Assembly (NCBI RefSeq): GCF_036864975.1
Contig: NZ_CP104311.1
Span: 2,359,513-2,423,512, forward strand
Length of the DNA: 64,000 nucleotides
Origin: Methylococcus capsulatus
GTDB lineage: Bacteria; Pseudomonadota; Gammaproteobacteria; Methylococcales; Methylococcaceae
Reading direction: 5' to 3'
Part shown: in pieces, positions 36,392 to 45,498 of the stretch
How the letters are laid out: the number at the start of each line of letters is the position of its first letter
How positions within the stretch are numbered: the first letter of the stretch is position 1
Notes under the pieces: model-generated
Database searches by the model: none
The model's input: only the letters and a program-made list of their open reading frames with translations
Told to the model about the DNA's origin: nothing
Translations under genes and position numbers: made by a program

Positions 36392-36981
36392 CTCCATCCA
36401 AGCGTCTCATCGTCGGTATCAGCGGTGCCACGGGAATCATCTATGGTGCGCGGCTGCTGGAGCTGCTGAAAGACACCGACATTGAGACGCACCTGGTGGT
36501 GTCCCGGGCCGCCGACCTCACCCGCGCGCACGAGCTGGCGCTGAGCGCCGCGGCGCTGCGTGGCCTCGCCAGCGTGAGCTACGGTGCCAACGACGTCGGC
36601 GCGGCGCTTGCCAGCGGCTCATTCCGGACTTCAGGCATGGTGATCCTGCCGTGTTCCATGCGGACGCTGGCGGAGATCGCCACCGGCGTGACCAGCACCC
36701 TGCTGACCCGTGCCGCCGACGTCGTGTTGAAGGAGCGGCGGCGGCTGGTGCTGCTGGTGCGGGAGACTCCGCTGCACGCTATCCATCTGCGTAATATGCT
36801 GACCGTGACCGAATGCGGCGCCATTGTCATGCCGCCGGTGCCGGCGTTTTATACCCAGCCGCAGACCATCGACGACATGGTCACCGATACCGTGTGCCGG
36901 GTACTGGATTTGTTCGACATCGATGTGGGCCGGGCCAAGCGCTGGGGCGAGGACATCGATACGGGCGCGGCAACGGCTTGA
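36388..36981 (+). CDS. ubiX: Flavin prenyltransferase
   Basis: A 197-residue UbiX/Pad1-type protein that makes prenylated FMN, the cofactor of UbiD decarboxylases (ubiquinone pathway). The N-terminus RLIVGISGATGIIYGARLLELL is the flavin-binding start, LPCSMRTLAEIATGV the central helix, and RRRLVLLVRETPLHAIHLRNML the prenyl-phosphate-binding block. The ATG lies within the vapC stop codon. It converges with the VOC gene 7 bp downstream. Confidence 0.93.
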   Translation: MTPSKRLIVGISGATGIIYGARLLELLKDTDIETHLVVSRAADLTRAHELALSAAALRGLASVSYGANDVGAALASGSFRTSGMVILPCSMRTLAEIATGVTSTLLTRAADVVLKERRRLVLLVRETPLHAIHLRNMLTVTECGAIVMPPVPAFYTQPQTIDDMVTDTVCRVLDLFDIDVGRAKRWGEDIDTGAATA

Positions 36982-36988
36982 GCCAGCT

Positions 36989-37348
36989 TCAGCTTCCGGC
37001 CCATTGCAGGTAACACACCGCGGTGCCGTCCGGATCGCGCAGGCTGAATGTGCGGGCCCCCCAACTCGTCGTGACCGGCGGCGGAGCGGCCATGGCGAGA
37101 CTTCGGTAGGCGGCGTCCACGTCTGCGACTTCGATCACCAGATGGATCCGGTCGCCGACCGGACCGAGTTCCAGGGCCGCTTTTTCGCGGGCCGCATCGA
37201 GGATTTCCAGCTTCAATCCGTTCAGGTCGAACACGCAGCCGCGTCCATTCGGGCGATCCCATTGCTGCAGGACGGCGAAACCGAGCGCCTTGCCGTAAAA
37301 ATCCGTCAAAGCCTCGAACTGCCGGGTCGTGAGCGCAACGTAACTCAC
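36989..37348 (-). CDS. Glyoxalase/VOC-superfamily protein
   Basis: A 119-residue protein with the paired beta-alpha-beta-beta-beta modules of the vicinal-oxygen-chelate fold: [21 protein letters not shown] at the start, [17 protein letters not shown] in the middle, and [18 protein letters not shown] at the end. The metal ligands are not fully assignable. It overlaps pyrD by 4 bp and is cotranscribed with it. Substrate unknown. Confidence 0.8.
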   Translation of the reverse strand: MSYVALTTRQFEALTDFYGKALGFAVLQQWDRPNGRGCVFDLNGLKLEILDAAREKAALELGPVGDRIHLVIEVADVDAAYRSLAMAAPPPVTTSWGARTFSLRDPDGTAVCYLQWAGS

Positions 37349-38364
37349 GGCGTGGCGAGCGTCCGCCCGATTTCGGCCAGCAGGGCCGGGCCGCGGTAGA
37401 TGAAGCCGGTATAGACCTGCACCAGGCTGGCTCCGGCCTCAAGTTTGGCCATGGCATCTGCGCCGGAAAAGATGCCGCCGCAGGCGATGATGGGCAGCCG
37501 GCCCTGCAAGACATCAGCCAGCTGCGCGACGACCGCGGTCGAACGCGAAAACAATGGTTTGCCGCTCAGGCCGCCGGCCTCTTCGGCATATTTCAGTCCC
37601 TCCACGCCGTGCCGGGAAGCCGTGGTGTTGGTGGCAATGACGGCGTCCACACCGTGGCGGACCAGGGCTCTGGCCAGCGCCTGGATCTCCTCCGGATTCA
37701 TGTCGGGGGCGACCTTCAGAGCCAGCGGCACCCGTCTGCCATGTTCTCCCATCAGTTTCTCGCGTTCCTGCATCAACCCGCCCAGCAATTCGTCGAGCTG
37801 GGCGCCGAACTGCAGGCTGCGCAGGCCAGGCGTGTTGGGGGAGGAGACGTTGAGGGTGACGTAGTGGGCATATGGATAGACCGCTCTGAGCCCCTCGCGG
37901 TAATCGTCCAGCGCCCGCTCCACCGGGGTCGTCAGGTTCTTGCCGATATTGATCCCCAGGATGCCGCGGTAACGGGCTTGTCGGACTCGGCCGATGAGGT
38001 GTGCCACGCCCAAGTTGTTGAAGCCCATACGGTTGATGATGGCGCCTGCCTCGGGCAGCCGGAACAACCGGGGTCTGGGATTGCCGGGCTGGGAGCGTGG
38101 CGTGACTGTGCCGATTTCAAGGAAGCCGAAACCGAGTGCAGCCAGTCCGTCGATGCAGTCGCCGTTTTTGTCCAGGCCGGCGGCAAGACCGACCGGGTTG
38201 GGGAATTTCAGCCCCATGACGATACGCGGGCTGGCTGACAGGGTCTGCTCCCAGGGATTGAGCGGGCCCAGCTTCGATACCATCCGCAGGGCCGACAGGC
38301 TCAGGGTGTGGGCGGTTTCAGGGTCCAGGCGGAACAGCAAGGGACGGAGCAGCTTTTCGTACAT
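37345..38364 (-). CDS. pyrD: Dihydroorotate dehydrogenase (quinone), class 2
   Basis: A 339-residue enzyme, the normal length for class 2, which oxidises dihydroorotate to orotate using quinone. [19 protein letters not shown] is the membrane-associating N-terminus, and [37 protein letters not shown] a core FMN block. The class 2 serine lies in [15 protein letters not shown]. An in-frame ATG at 38400 would add 12 residues, but homology begins at 38364. Confidence 0.94.
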   Translation of the reverse strand: MYEKLLRPLLFRLDPETAHTLSLSALRMVSKLGPLNPWEQTLSASPRIVMGLKFPNPVGLAAGLDKNGDCIDGLAALGFGFLEIGTVTPRSQPGNPRPRLFRLPEAGAIINRMGFNNLGVAHLIGRVRQARYRGILGINIGKNLTTPVERALDDYREGLRAVYPYAHYVTLNVSSPNTPGLRSLQFGAQLDELLGGLMQEREKLMGEHGRRVPLALKVAPDMNPEEIQALARALVRHGVDAVIATNTTASRHGVEGLKYAEEAGGLSGKPLFSRSTAVVAQLADVLQGRLPIIACGGIFSGADAMAKLEAGASLVQVYTGFIYRGPALLAEIGRTLATP

Positions 38365-38396
38365 GAGGCGAGTAGTGGGTTGTAGTCTGCAGACCT

Positions 38397-39209
38397 TCAT
38401 TGTGAATCCGTCTCCCAGAGGGGGAGGGGATTTGCCTTCTTTCCCCTTTGGGACACCTCTGTCGGGAGCGGATTTGAATTGACTCGAAGGGTGCCGGGGG
38501 ACGACGCCGGGCATGAGAAGGTCTGGGGAGGAGGGGGCGGAATCAGCCGGCGCACCGCGGCCACGGCGTCGGGATCGAGTCCGGCGGTGCGCCGGGCGCT
38601 GTGGCAGAGCGCGCCGCGAAAGCCGAGGTAATCGGGCTTGAGGCTCAACAGCTCCGGTATGTCCTCTTTGCGGAGCGAGCCGGCCAGGCCGCAGAGCAGG
38701 CCCTGCTCTCGAGTCTCGCCGACGAATTGTTCCAGGGTCGGACGATCGAGCAGGCTGGTCAGTGGGCCAGAGGCTTTGTCCCGGGTGTCTAGCATGGCGC
38801 CGGCGAAGCCTGCTCTCTTCAGCCGGACGATCCAGTCGAAATCCGGCAGATCGTCCGCGAATAGCACGGCGATCAGCCGCGTCCCACGACCGGCCAAGTG
38901 CGCGAGGGTCGCCAGGGTAGAGCCCCAGTCCCCGCCCCGGAACATGCCGATCTTGACGTAATCCACGCCGGCGGCGGCCATCGCCAGCACGGCGCGGCAG
39001 ATCGGATCCGGGTCCAGCGGCAGGTCGCCGATGGTGGCGCTGACCGGCACCGTGCCATGCATCTCAGCCACGATCAGGCCCACTTCTTCCGCTGGCAGGG
39101 CACCCAGGCTGCCGCGCTCAGGTGCTTTGAGGTCGACGATGTCGACGCCCGCCTCCCGGGCGATGCGCGCCTCGGCCAGGTTGCGGACGCTGGCGAGCAT
39201 GCCGCTCAT
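38397..39209 (-). CDS. mfnB: (5-formylfuran-3-yl)methyl phosphate synthase-like, methanofuran pathway
   Basis: The product is 270 residues. Residues 1-230 form a TIM-barrel matching the MfnB family ([27 protein letters not shown] at the start; the lysine in VDLKAP and VKIGMF is expected in the active site). MfnB makes the furan precursor of methanofuran, the C1 carrier used for formaldehyde oxidation in methylotrophs. The C-terminal ~40 residues, rich in Pro and Ser, are not part of the family and look like read-through into repeat-rich DNA. The start overlaps the upstream DUF447 gene by 4 bp. Confidence 0.87.
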   Translation of the reverse strand: MSGMLASVRNLAEARIAREAGVDIVDLKAPERGSLGALPAEEVGLIVAEMHGTVPVSATIGDLPLDPDPICRAVLAMAAAGVDYVKIGMFRGGDWGSTLATLAHLAGRGTRLIAVLFADDLPDFDWIVRLKRAGFAGAMLDTRDKASGPLTSLLDRPTLEQFVGETREQGLLCGLAGSLRKEDIPELLSLKPDYLGFRGALCHSARRTAGLDPDAVAAVRRLIPPPPPQTFSCPASSPGTLRVNSNPLPTEVSQRGKKANPLPLWETDSQ

Positions 39210-39817
39210 GCAGTTTGCTCCCGCCCGGTCTGATACGCTTCGATAGTTTCCATCAGCCAGCTCCAAGCCTCCAGTTCACGGGGACCGGCGGTCTTGTCCA
39301 GGCCGATACGCAGATAATCCAGCTCCCGCTCGATCTTGCTCCAGGGCAGGAAGTGCAGGCGACTGACGAGGATAGCGGCTTCCAGCACGGCGAACTGGGC
39401 GCGGTTGAAGCCACGGAATGGCGCGTGGTTGGCCTCGTGTACCACGCGGAAGTAAAGGCGTGGCCTTTCCGGATCTTCCTCCTGCCGGATCAGTTCGAGT
39501 TCGGCATGCGCCAGAGCACCGCCCAGACGCTGGCCGGGAACGTGTTCGGCCGGGACCAACGGCCAGTCACGGCGGCCGGTCAGACAGCCGGCGAAGATGC
39601 GGACGTCGTCGCTGTAATTGACCACAGCGCAGCCGGAAGCCAGTATGTTGTCCAGGGTCCGGGAAGGCCGGAACGGCATGATGAGGTAATCAGCTCCGCT
39701 GCTCTTTGAGTCAACTCTGCTGCTCTTCGAGTCGGGGTTCAGCAGGTGGATGCCCATGGGGGCGATGTGCGCGGTTTCTCCGGCGGCGGCCGTGGTCAGC
39801 AGGGTTTCGCGGATCAT
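39206..39817 (-). CDS. DUF447-family protein of the C1-cofactor operon
   Basis: A 203-residue protein of the DUF447 family, found in methanogens and in methylotrophs beside tetrahydromethanopterin/methanofuran genes (IRETLLTTAA, FRPSRTLDNIL, ASGCAVVNYSDDVRIFAG, RLHFLPWSKIERELDYLRI). The fold is flavin-reductase-like and the exact reaction is not established. Residues ~29-43 contain two copies of a 7-residue repeat of the type DSKSSGA, coded by a 21-bp DNA repeat that also occurs in the neighbouring gene. The start lies 3 bp after the DHPS-like gene. Confidence 0.82.
   Translation of the reverse strand: MIRETLLTTAAAGETAHIAPMGIHLLNPDSKSSRVDSKSSGADYLIMPFRPSRTLDNILASGCAVVNYSDDVRIFAGCLTGRRDWPLVPAEHVPGQRLGGALAHAELELIRQEEDPERPRLYFRVVHEANHAPFRGFNRAQFAVLEAAILVSRLHFLPWSKIERELDYLRIGLDKTAGPRELEAWSWLMETIEAYQTGREQTA
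39691..39732 (-). repeat. 21-bp minisatellite, two tandem copies within the DUF447 gene
   Basis: Two units, 39691-39711 and 39712-39732, differ at only four positions. They code DSKSSRV and DSKSSGA on the minus strand. A third unit lies in the adjacent gene at 39889-39909. Confidence 0.75.
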
Positions 39818-39820
39818 GAT

Positions 39821-41239
39821 TCATTCACCCCTCGGTTTGGCCAGTGTGGTGCCGGCCGGTTTGTATGCGTGCGGGTCGACCGTGGAGTCAGCTCCGCTGC
39901 TCTTCGAGTCCTGCGGGTCGACGGCGCAGCCCCAGTCCAGGGTTTCGTCCTGGGTGTAGCGCTTGCCGAGCTGCCAGGCGATCTGGGCGCGGGCCAGTTC
40001 CACCCCGAGATAGAAGGCATGACCGCCGTCGTGTTCCACGGCCAGTGATGGATAGAGCTGGAACGGATCGGTGGCGCTGTGGAAGCCGTCCCGGTTGAAG
40101 ATGTGGATGCCCTCGGCGCTGATCTGTATCCGGTAACTGGGGTCGCGGATGGCCTGGGCCAGTTCCCGGATTTCCGCTTCCGAGTAAGGGAAGGGGGCGC
40201 GTTCATGGAGCGCCATCAGGCCATCACCCATGTGCTTGGGCAGCGCGTTCGCTTCGCGGGCGGCAAACATGATCCGCCGCGCCATATCGGCTTCGGCCAC
40301 GGCCCGCCGCGCATGTTTGCTGACCTGGGTCGCCAGGATGGCGCGGATGCCGAGTTCCGAACACACCCCCAGCAGCAAGGCATTGATGCCGGCGGTATCG
40401 GCATGGGTCAGCTCCGTGAGATTGCCGACGCCCATCATGATCTCGACATCCGGATGGCGGCGACGGGTTTCGTGGTAGCGCACGAGGGAATCGGCGAAGC
40501 CGAAATGGATGGGATCGAGGATGGGATCGACCAGGAACGGTCTGCTACGCCCTTGCATGTCGGCGACGGCGCGGTCGAGCGAATCCAGATCGCCGTGCCG
40601 GGCTGGGATCAGGACAGGAGTGGAGGGTACCTGGTCGGCAACCCACAGCGAGTCTTCGTGTAGGCTGAGCAAATAGTCGGCGCCGGCTCTGCCGCCCTGC
40701 ACCAGATCCTCGGGTTCCAGCGAATCCACACTGACCTGGAACCCTCCCTCCTTGAGAGCGCCGATTGCTGCTTCAAGGTGGGGAAATGGCGTGGCTGGGA
40801 GGCAACCGAGGTCGATCACGTCCGCGCCGTGTTTGCGGTAGTCGGCGGCCTGGCGCAGGATGCCGTCGACATCCAGGTGGGGGGCGTCGACGATTTCGGC
40901 GAAGATTCTGATGTCGTAGCGGCTGAGATCCGGCCTCCGCGCTGCCCGTCCGAAGAACTCCGGCAGATCGCGTAGTTCTTCCGGCCCCCGTTCCACCGGC
41001 AGTCCCAGGTCCCGAGACAGGGTTTCGAGGTCGCCGCGGCAGCGCCCTGGCACCAGGATGCGGTCGGCGCCAAAGGTGTCTTTCAGCCGCCGGCGGATCA
41101 TGTCCGCGGTCATCAGCGCGGCGACACTGAGGCCGAGCTGGTGCACCGTGTATTCGAATTCCGGCGCCATCTCCTCGAGAATCCGATGCAGCTGTTGCTC
41201 TGCCAGCTTGCCGGTGAGGAACAGGATGTGTTCCGCCAT
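39821..41239 (-). CDS. Dihydropteroate synthase-like protein of the C1-cofactor pathway
   Basis: A 472-residue protein. Residues ~115-390 resemble the pterin-binding TIM barrel (ADVIDLGCLPATPF, VSVDSLEPEDLVQGGRAGADYLLSLHE, MMGVGNLTELTHADTAGINALLLG). The N-terminal ~110 residues are specific to the methylotroph/methanogen group (ILFLTGKLAEQQLHRILEEM). In methylotrophs this gene is needed for or associated with tetrahydromethanopterin synthesis. The C-terminal tail carries one DSKSSGA unit of the same minisatellite as its neighbour. No clear ribosome binding site precedes the ATG. Confidence 0.85.
   Translation of the reverse strand: MAEHILFLTGKLAEQQLHRILEEMAPEFEYTVHQLGLSVAALMTADMIRRRLKDTFGADRILVPGRCRGDLETLSRDLGLPVERGPEELRDLPEFFGRAARRPDLSRYDIRIFAEIVDAPHLDVDGILRQAADYRKHGADVIDLGCLPATPFPHLEAAIGALKEGGFQVSVDSLEPEDLVQGGRAGADYLLSLHEDSLWVADQVPSTPVLIPARHGDLDSLDRAVADMQGRSRPFLVDPILDPIHFGFADSLVRYHETRRRHPDVEIMMGVGNLTELTHADTAGINALLLGVCSELGIRAILATQVSKHARRAVAEADMARRIMFAAREANALPKHMGDGLMALHERAPFPYSEAEIRELAQAIRDPSYRIQISAEGIHIFNRDGFHSATDPFQLYPSLAVEHDGGHAFYLGVELARAQIAWQLGKRYTQDETLDWGCAVDPQDSKSSGADSTVDPHAYKPAGTTLAKPRGE
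39889..39909 (-). repeat. 21-bp minisatellite, single copy in the DHPS-like gene
   Basis: One unit, identical to 39691-39711 but for one base. It is bracketed by GCGGGTCGAC at 39871-39880 and 39913-39922, a direct repeat whose 42-bp spacing is exactly twice the 21-bp unit. Confidence 0.7.
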
Positions 41240-41321
41240 GGGTGGGTGCGGGGATGTCCGGGATGGGAGTGAGGGGGCGGAAAGTATAGCAAAGCCGCTG
41301 CGGAGCGCCGTCTCTCGATGC

Positions 41322-44300
41322 TCAAAGTTTGAACGGCAGGGGATCGCGGAGAAAATCCTCGAATTTTCCGGCCGGCAACGGCGGGCTGATCAGATAACCC
41401 TGCGCCTGGTCGCAGCCCAGGGTTTTGAAGCAATTCAACTGCGCTTGCGTTTCTATCCCCTCGACGGTGCAGGTCAGTTCCAGACTTTTGGCCAGCGAGA
41501 CGATGGCGCGGGAGATCGACAGATTGTTGCAGTCGTCGGCGCCCCAGGGGATGAACTCGCGTGCCACCTTGAGATGGCTCAGGGGCAGCCGGCGCAAGTA
41601 GCTCAGCGAAGAGTAGCCGGTGCCGAAATCGTCCATGGAAAAACTGACGCCGGTGCGCTTGAGTTCCAGCAGCGTCCGGACGACCGTATCCACGTCTTGC
41701 AAGAGCAGCCGCTCGGTCAATTCGAGTTCCAGCAGGGCCGGATCCACTGCGGTCTCAGCGAGAGAATCCGCGATCAGCCGGACGAAATTCGGTTCGCGAA
41801 ACTGGCGCGCCGAGATGTTCACCGCGATGCGTACCGGCTTCAGCCCGGATCGCAACCATTCGGCGAGCCTCTGGCAGACCGTTTGGATGACCCATTCGCC
41901 CAGCGGAACGATCAATCCGCTATCCTCGGCCACCTGGATGAATTCATCCGTGGGCACCCGACCGAGTTCGTGGCTGTTCCAGCGCGCCAACGCTTCGGCG
42001 CCGCTGAGGGTGCCGCTTTGCAGGTTCATCTGGGGCTGGAAGGCGAGCTCCAGTTCCCCATTTTCCAAGGCCTTTCGTAACCGGGTTTCGATCGACAGCA
42101 GTCGGTTGGCCCGGCGGTTGAGATCGGGGGTGAAGAACTCGTAGTTGCCGCGGCCTTTCTCCTTGGCCAGGAACATGGCGGCATCGGCGCTCCGGAGCAG
42201 GCCGTCGGCGTCGCGAGAGTCTTCGGGAAACAGGCTGATGCCGCCACTGAGACTGACGAACAGCTCATGGTGGTCCAGTACCACTGGTGTCTTGACGGCT
42301 TCGATGGCCGCCAGGGCGAAGCGCGAGGGGTAACTGATGTCGTCGAGGTCTTCCATCAGGACGGCGAACTCGTCGCCGCCGATGCGTGCCAGGGTATCGG
42401 CGGGCCCCAGTCGTTCCTCGAGGCGGCGGCTGACTTCCAGCAGGAGATTGTCGCCCACATCATGGCCCAGGCTGTCGTTGATGAGTTTGAAGCGGTCGAC
42501 GTCGAGAAACAGGAGGCCGAGCCGTTTGCCAGCCACCAGCGCCTGGGCTACGGCTTGTTCCAACCGTTGTTGGAACCGGAGCCGGTTGGGCAGCTGGGTC
42601 AAGGGGTCGTAATACGCCAGATAATCGAGGTAGTGACGGCTTTGCCGCAACTGGGCCTCGAAGCTGTTGCGTTCGGTGATGTCGTTATTGACTTCGACGA
42701 TGGCGCGCGGCGTGCCTTCGGCATCTCGGTACAATTCCCAGTGAGTGGCCACGGTCCTTTCCCTGCCTTGCCGATCGACATGGATGAGTTCGCCTTTCCA
42801 ATGACCGTCGGCGAGTAGCTGCTGGCGGATCGTGGCCAGCGGCAGGGGAAACCTGCTGTTCAGCAATTCGTGGGAGGTACGGCCGAGCGCTTCGTCCCTG
42901 CTCCAGCCGTAGAATTTTTCGGCGTAACTGTTCCAGAAGACGATGCGGTCATCCAAATCACGCGCCAGGACGTGAGCGTGCTTGAGCAGCTCTGCCTGCT
43001 GGCGAAGTTCCGCCGCCTGCGCGATCAGCTCCTGTTCGGCCTGCTTCAGCGATGTCACTTCGTCGAAGGTGATCACCAGTCCTTCCACACAGCAGTTGTC
43101 CCGCGACCGGTAGGGCAAGATCTTGCGAAGATACCAGGCCCCCTGCCGGTCGAGGATTTCCCGGCTCTTGGGGCCTTCGCCCTTGAGCACGTCCGCTGCG
43201 TCATGGAACAGTTCACCGTCTTCGAAGTGGTGGACGATGTCGCCGAAAGGCCGGCCGATGTCGCTGGGGATGAGGTGCATCAGCCGGTTGCATGCGGGGG
43301 TATAGCGGCGGATGTTGAGGTTGCGGTCGAGGAAAAGGATCGCCAGGTCGGTGGCGACCAGGAGATTGTTGAGGTCGTTGCTGGTGGCTTCCAGTTCCAC
43401 GACCTTCGCGTCGAGCATGGCGTTGGTGGCGGTGAGTTCGGCATTGAGCGACTGCAGTTCTTCCCGCGCGCTTTCCAGCTCTTCGTTGGCCGACTGGAGT
43501 TCCTCGTTCATGGCCATGATTTCTTCGTTCGAGGCCCGCAGTTCATCGTGGGTATGGCGGCTTTTCTCGATGGTGCGGCGGAGGTCCTCCCGGGTCGCCG
43601 CGAGTTCCTGCTCGAGCTGCTGCAGCAGCCAGCCGTCATCCCCGCTCCTGGTTGCCGTCGTCGCGACCGGATCAGCCGGCGCTTCCGCTTCCAGCCCGAT
43701 CAGAAACAGATCGGAGACCTGGTCATCGGCGAGGGGGGTGACGGTGATACGGACCGCTTCCGGCAGCGGGAAAGCGTGGCCGCTTCCTGCTACCACTGCG
43801 GCGACTTTCCTTTGCTCGCGTCGGCATAGGTCCAGCGAAGAGCGCAGCATGGCGCGCAACGGCGATTTGACGAGCTTGAACAGATCGAGGCTCGGTTCGC
43901 CGGAAGGCAGTTCCAGGTACGGTTGAGTGTTGCCGCTGATATAGAGGACTTCATGTCGGTCATTCGCCACGATCAGGGTAGCGGCGTGGCGTTCGATCAG
44001 TCCGCGGTACAACCTTTCCTGGAACTCGTGTGTCCCCGGAAAGGCGGTCAGAATCCGCCCTTCGGCGAGGCGCGCGGTGGTCGCTGGAGCAAACGGCGGC
44101 AGGCTTGGCCGCACTGCAGCGGCAGCATCGTTGCGCCGGAATATGCGCCAGGGCTTCGAAATCTCGTCGAACAGGCGGGCAGCCTCGCCGAGACTTTCCG
44201 AACTGCCGAGGAACAGGTGACCGCCGGGGTTGAGAATGAAGTGGAAGCTTTCGAGCAGTTTCTCCTGGATCTTCGCATTCAGGTAAATCAGGACGTTGCG

Positions 44301-45464
44301 GCATACCACAAGGTCGAGCCTGGAAAACGGTGGGTCGCCGATCAGATTGTGAGGGGCGAAGACAATGGATTCCCTTATCTGTTTCGCGATGCGGTAAGCC
44401 TCGCCCTCCCGGATGAAATGGCGCTCCAGGCGTGTTTTGGAGATGCCTGCCAGAGCCGCTTCGGAATAAAGACCTTGGCGGGCGAAATCCAGCGCCTCGG
44501 CATCGACGTCGGTCGCAAAGATTTGCAGGCGCGGCCGTTGTCCGATGCGCTCGAATCCTTCTGTCAGAAGAATGGCGATCGAATAGGCTTCCTCGCCGGT
44601 GGAGCAGCCCGCGACCCAGCACCGGACCGGCCGGTCGGCGCCTACTTCCCCGCAAATCACCGGGACGACGGTGGCTTCTAGTAGTGCGAAGGCCTCGGTA
44701 TCGCGAAAAAAGGCCGTGACCCCGATCAACAGATCTTCGGCCAGGCAGGCGAGTTCGTTCACGTCGGTCTCGAGCAGTTTCAGGTAACCGGCTGGCTCCT
44801 CGATGCGGGCGATGTCCATGCGGCGTGCGATGCGGCGCTGCAGCGGAGGGAGTTTATAGGCACGGAGATCGGCACCGGAATGGCTGCGAACCAGGTCGAG
44901 AATCGCCATCAGGGCTTCTGAACCAGCCGCTGGTTTGCCGTTCGCCCAATTTTCAATGGCTTGCGCGATGGCCTCCGGTTCGGAATCCGCCTTGTCCGCC
45001 CCAGCTCCGAACCGCGGCGTGGCGAATACCAAGCCGCCGGCGCGTTCAATCACACCTGCCAGCGTGCGTTCCAGGTCCGAGGCGTCCCGGCGGCATACGA
45101 CCGCGGTCTGGCCATGGCGATCCGTCGGGAGCGATCGCAGGACATGCTCCACCGGATGACCGGAAGCAGGTGGGCTGTCCACCCTCGCCCGTCCGTTCTC
45201 GATGGCCAGATATTTCCCGGAAGGCGGGAGGTACGCGTGTGACGGCAGAACGGGAGCGCCGGATTCGGCGATCGTCACCGGCAGAGGCAACCGCGTCTCG
45301 GCCAGTTGAGCCAGAGCGGTTTCCGAAAGTGCGGGGAGGAAAAACGCGGCTTCGCAGTTTGCGGGGATCGCCTCGAAAAATGCTCTCACCAGCTCGGTCT
45401 CCTCCCAGCAAAGGATGACCAGGCGACCGGCGATCGACCCTTCGTCGGCTTTTACACTGTCCAT
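41322..45464 (-). CDS. CheB-remnant/CheR/PAS/GGDEF/EAL signalling protein
   Basis: A 1380-residue protein. Residues ~15-160 resemble CheB methylesterase but lack the nucleophile serine motif. Residues ~185-460 are CheR (LQRRIARRMDI, WVAGCSTGEEAYSIAILL, FATDVDAEALDFARQGLY, LDLVVCRNVLIYL). A coiled coil (~640-720) and two PAS domains follow. Then comes a diguanylate cyclase with an intact GGDEF (RIGGDEFAVL) and a C-terminal phosphodiesterase EAL (SGAEALARW, ELTERLLL, DDFGTGYSS). In the EAL domain the usual LKID reads LKVA, so activity may be altered. It links chemoreceptor-type methylation to c-di-GMP in one chain. Confidence 0.9.
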   Translation of the reverse strand: MDSVKADEGSIAGRLVILCWEETELVRAFFEAIPANCEAAFFLPALSETALAQLAETRLPLPVTIAESGAPVLPSHAYLPPSGKYLAIENGRARVDSPPASGHPVEHVLRSLPTDRHGQTAVVCRRDASDLERTLAGVIERAGGLVFATPRFGAGADKADSEPEAIAQAIENWANGKPAAGSEALMAILDLVRSHSGADLRAYKLPPLQRRIARRMDIARIEEPAGYLKLLETDVNELACLAEDLLIGVTAFFRDTEAFALLEATVVPVICGEVGADRPVRCWVAGCSTGEEAYSIAILLTEGFERIGQRPRLQIFATDVDAEALDFARQGLYSEAALAGISKTRLERHFIREGEAYRIAKQIRESIVFAPHNLIGDPPFSRLDLVVCRNVLIYLNAKIQEKLLESFHFILNPGGHLFLGSSESLGEAARLFDEISKPWRIFRRNDAAAAVRPSLPPFAPATTARLAEGRILTAFPGTHEFQERLYRGLIERHAATLIVANDRHEVLYISGNTQPYLELPSGEPSLDLFKLVKSPLRAMLRSSLDLCRREQRKVAAVVAGSGHAFPLPEAVRITVTPLADDQVSDLFLIGLEAEAPADPVATTATRSGDDGWLLQQLEQELAATREDLRRTIEKSRHTHDELRASNEEIMAMNEELQSANEELESAREELQSLNAELTATNAMLDAKVVELEATSNDLNNLLVATDLAILFLDRNLNIRRYTPACNRLMHLIPSDIGRPFGDIVHHFEDGELFHDAADVLKGEGPKSREILDRQGAWYLRKILPYRSRDNCCVEGLVITFDEVTSLKQAEQELIAQAAELRQQAELLKHAHVLARDLDDRIVFWNSYAEKFYGWSRDEALGRTSHELLNSRFPLPLATIRQQLLADGHWKGELIHVDRQGRERTVATHWELYRDAEGTPRAIVEVNNDITERNSFEAQLRQSRHYLDYLAYYDPLTQLPNRLRFQQRLEQAVAQALVAGKRLGLLFLDVDRFKLINDSLGHDVGDNLLLEVSRRLEERLGPADTLARIGGDEFAVLMEDLDDISYPSRFALAAIEAVKTPVVLDHHELFVSLSGGISLFPEDSRDADGLLRSADAAMFLAKEKGRGNYEFFTPDLNRRANRLLSIETRLRKALENGELELAFQPQMNLQSGTLSGAEALARWNSHELGRVPTDEFIQVAEDSGLIVPLGEWVIQTVCQRLAEWLRSGLKPVRIAVNISARQFREPNFVRLIADSLAETAVDPALLELELTERLLLQDVDTVVRTLLELKRTGVSFSMDDFGTGYSSLSYLRRLPLSHLKVAREFIPWGADDCNNLSISRAIVSLAKSLELTCTVEGIETQAQLNCFKTLGCDQAQGYLISPPLPAGKFEDFLRDPLPFKL

Positions 45465-45498
45465 GCTGCCGGCGTTTCCTGACTATCCAAAAAAATTT

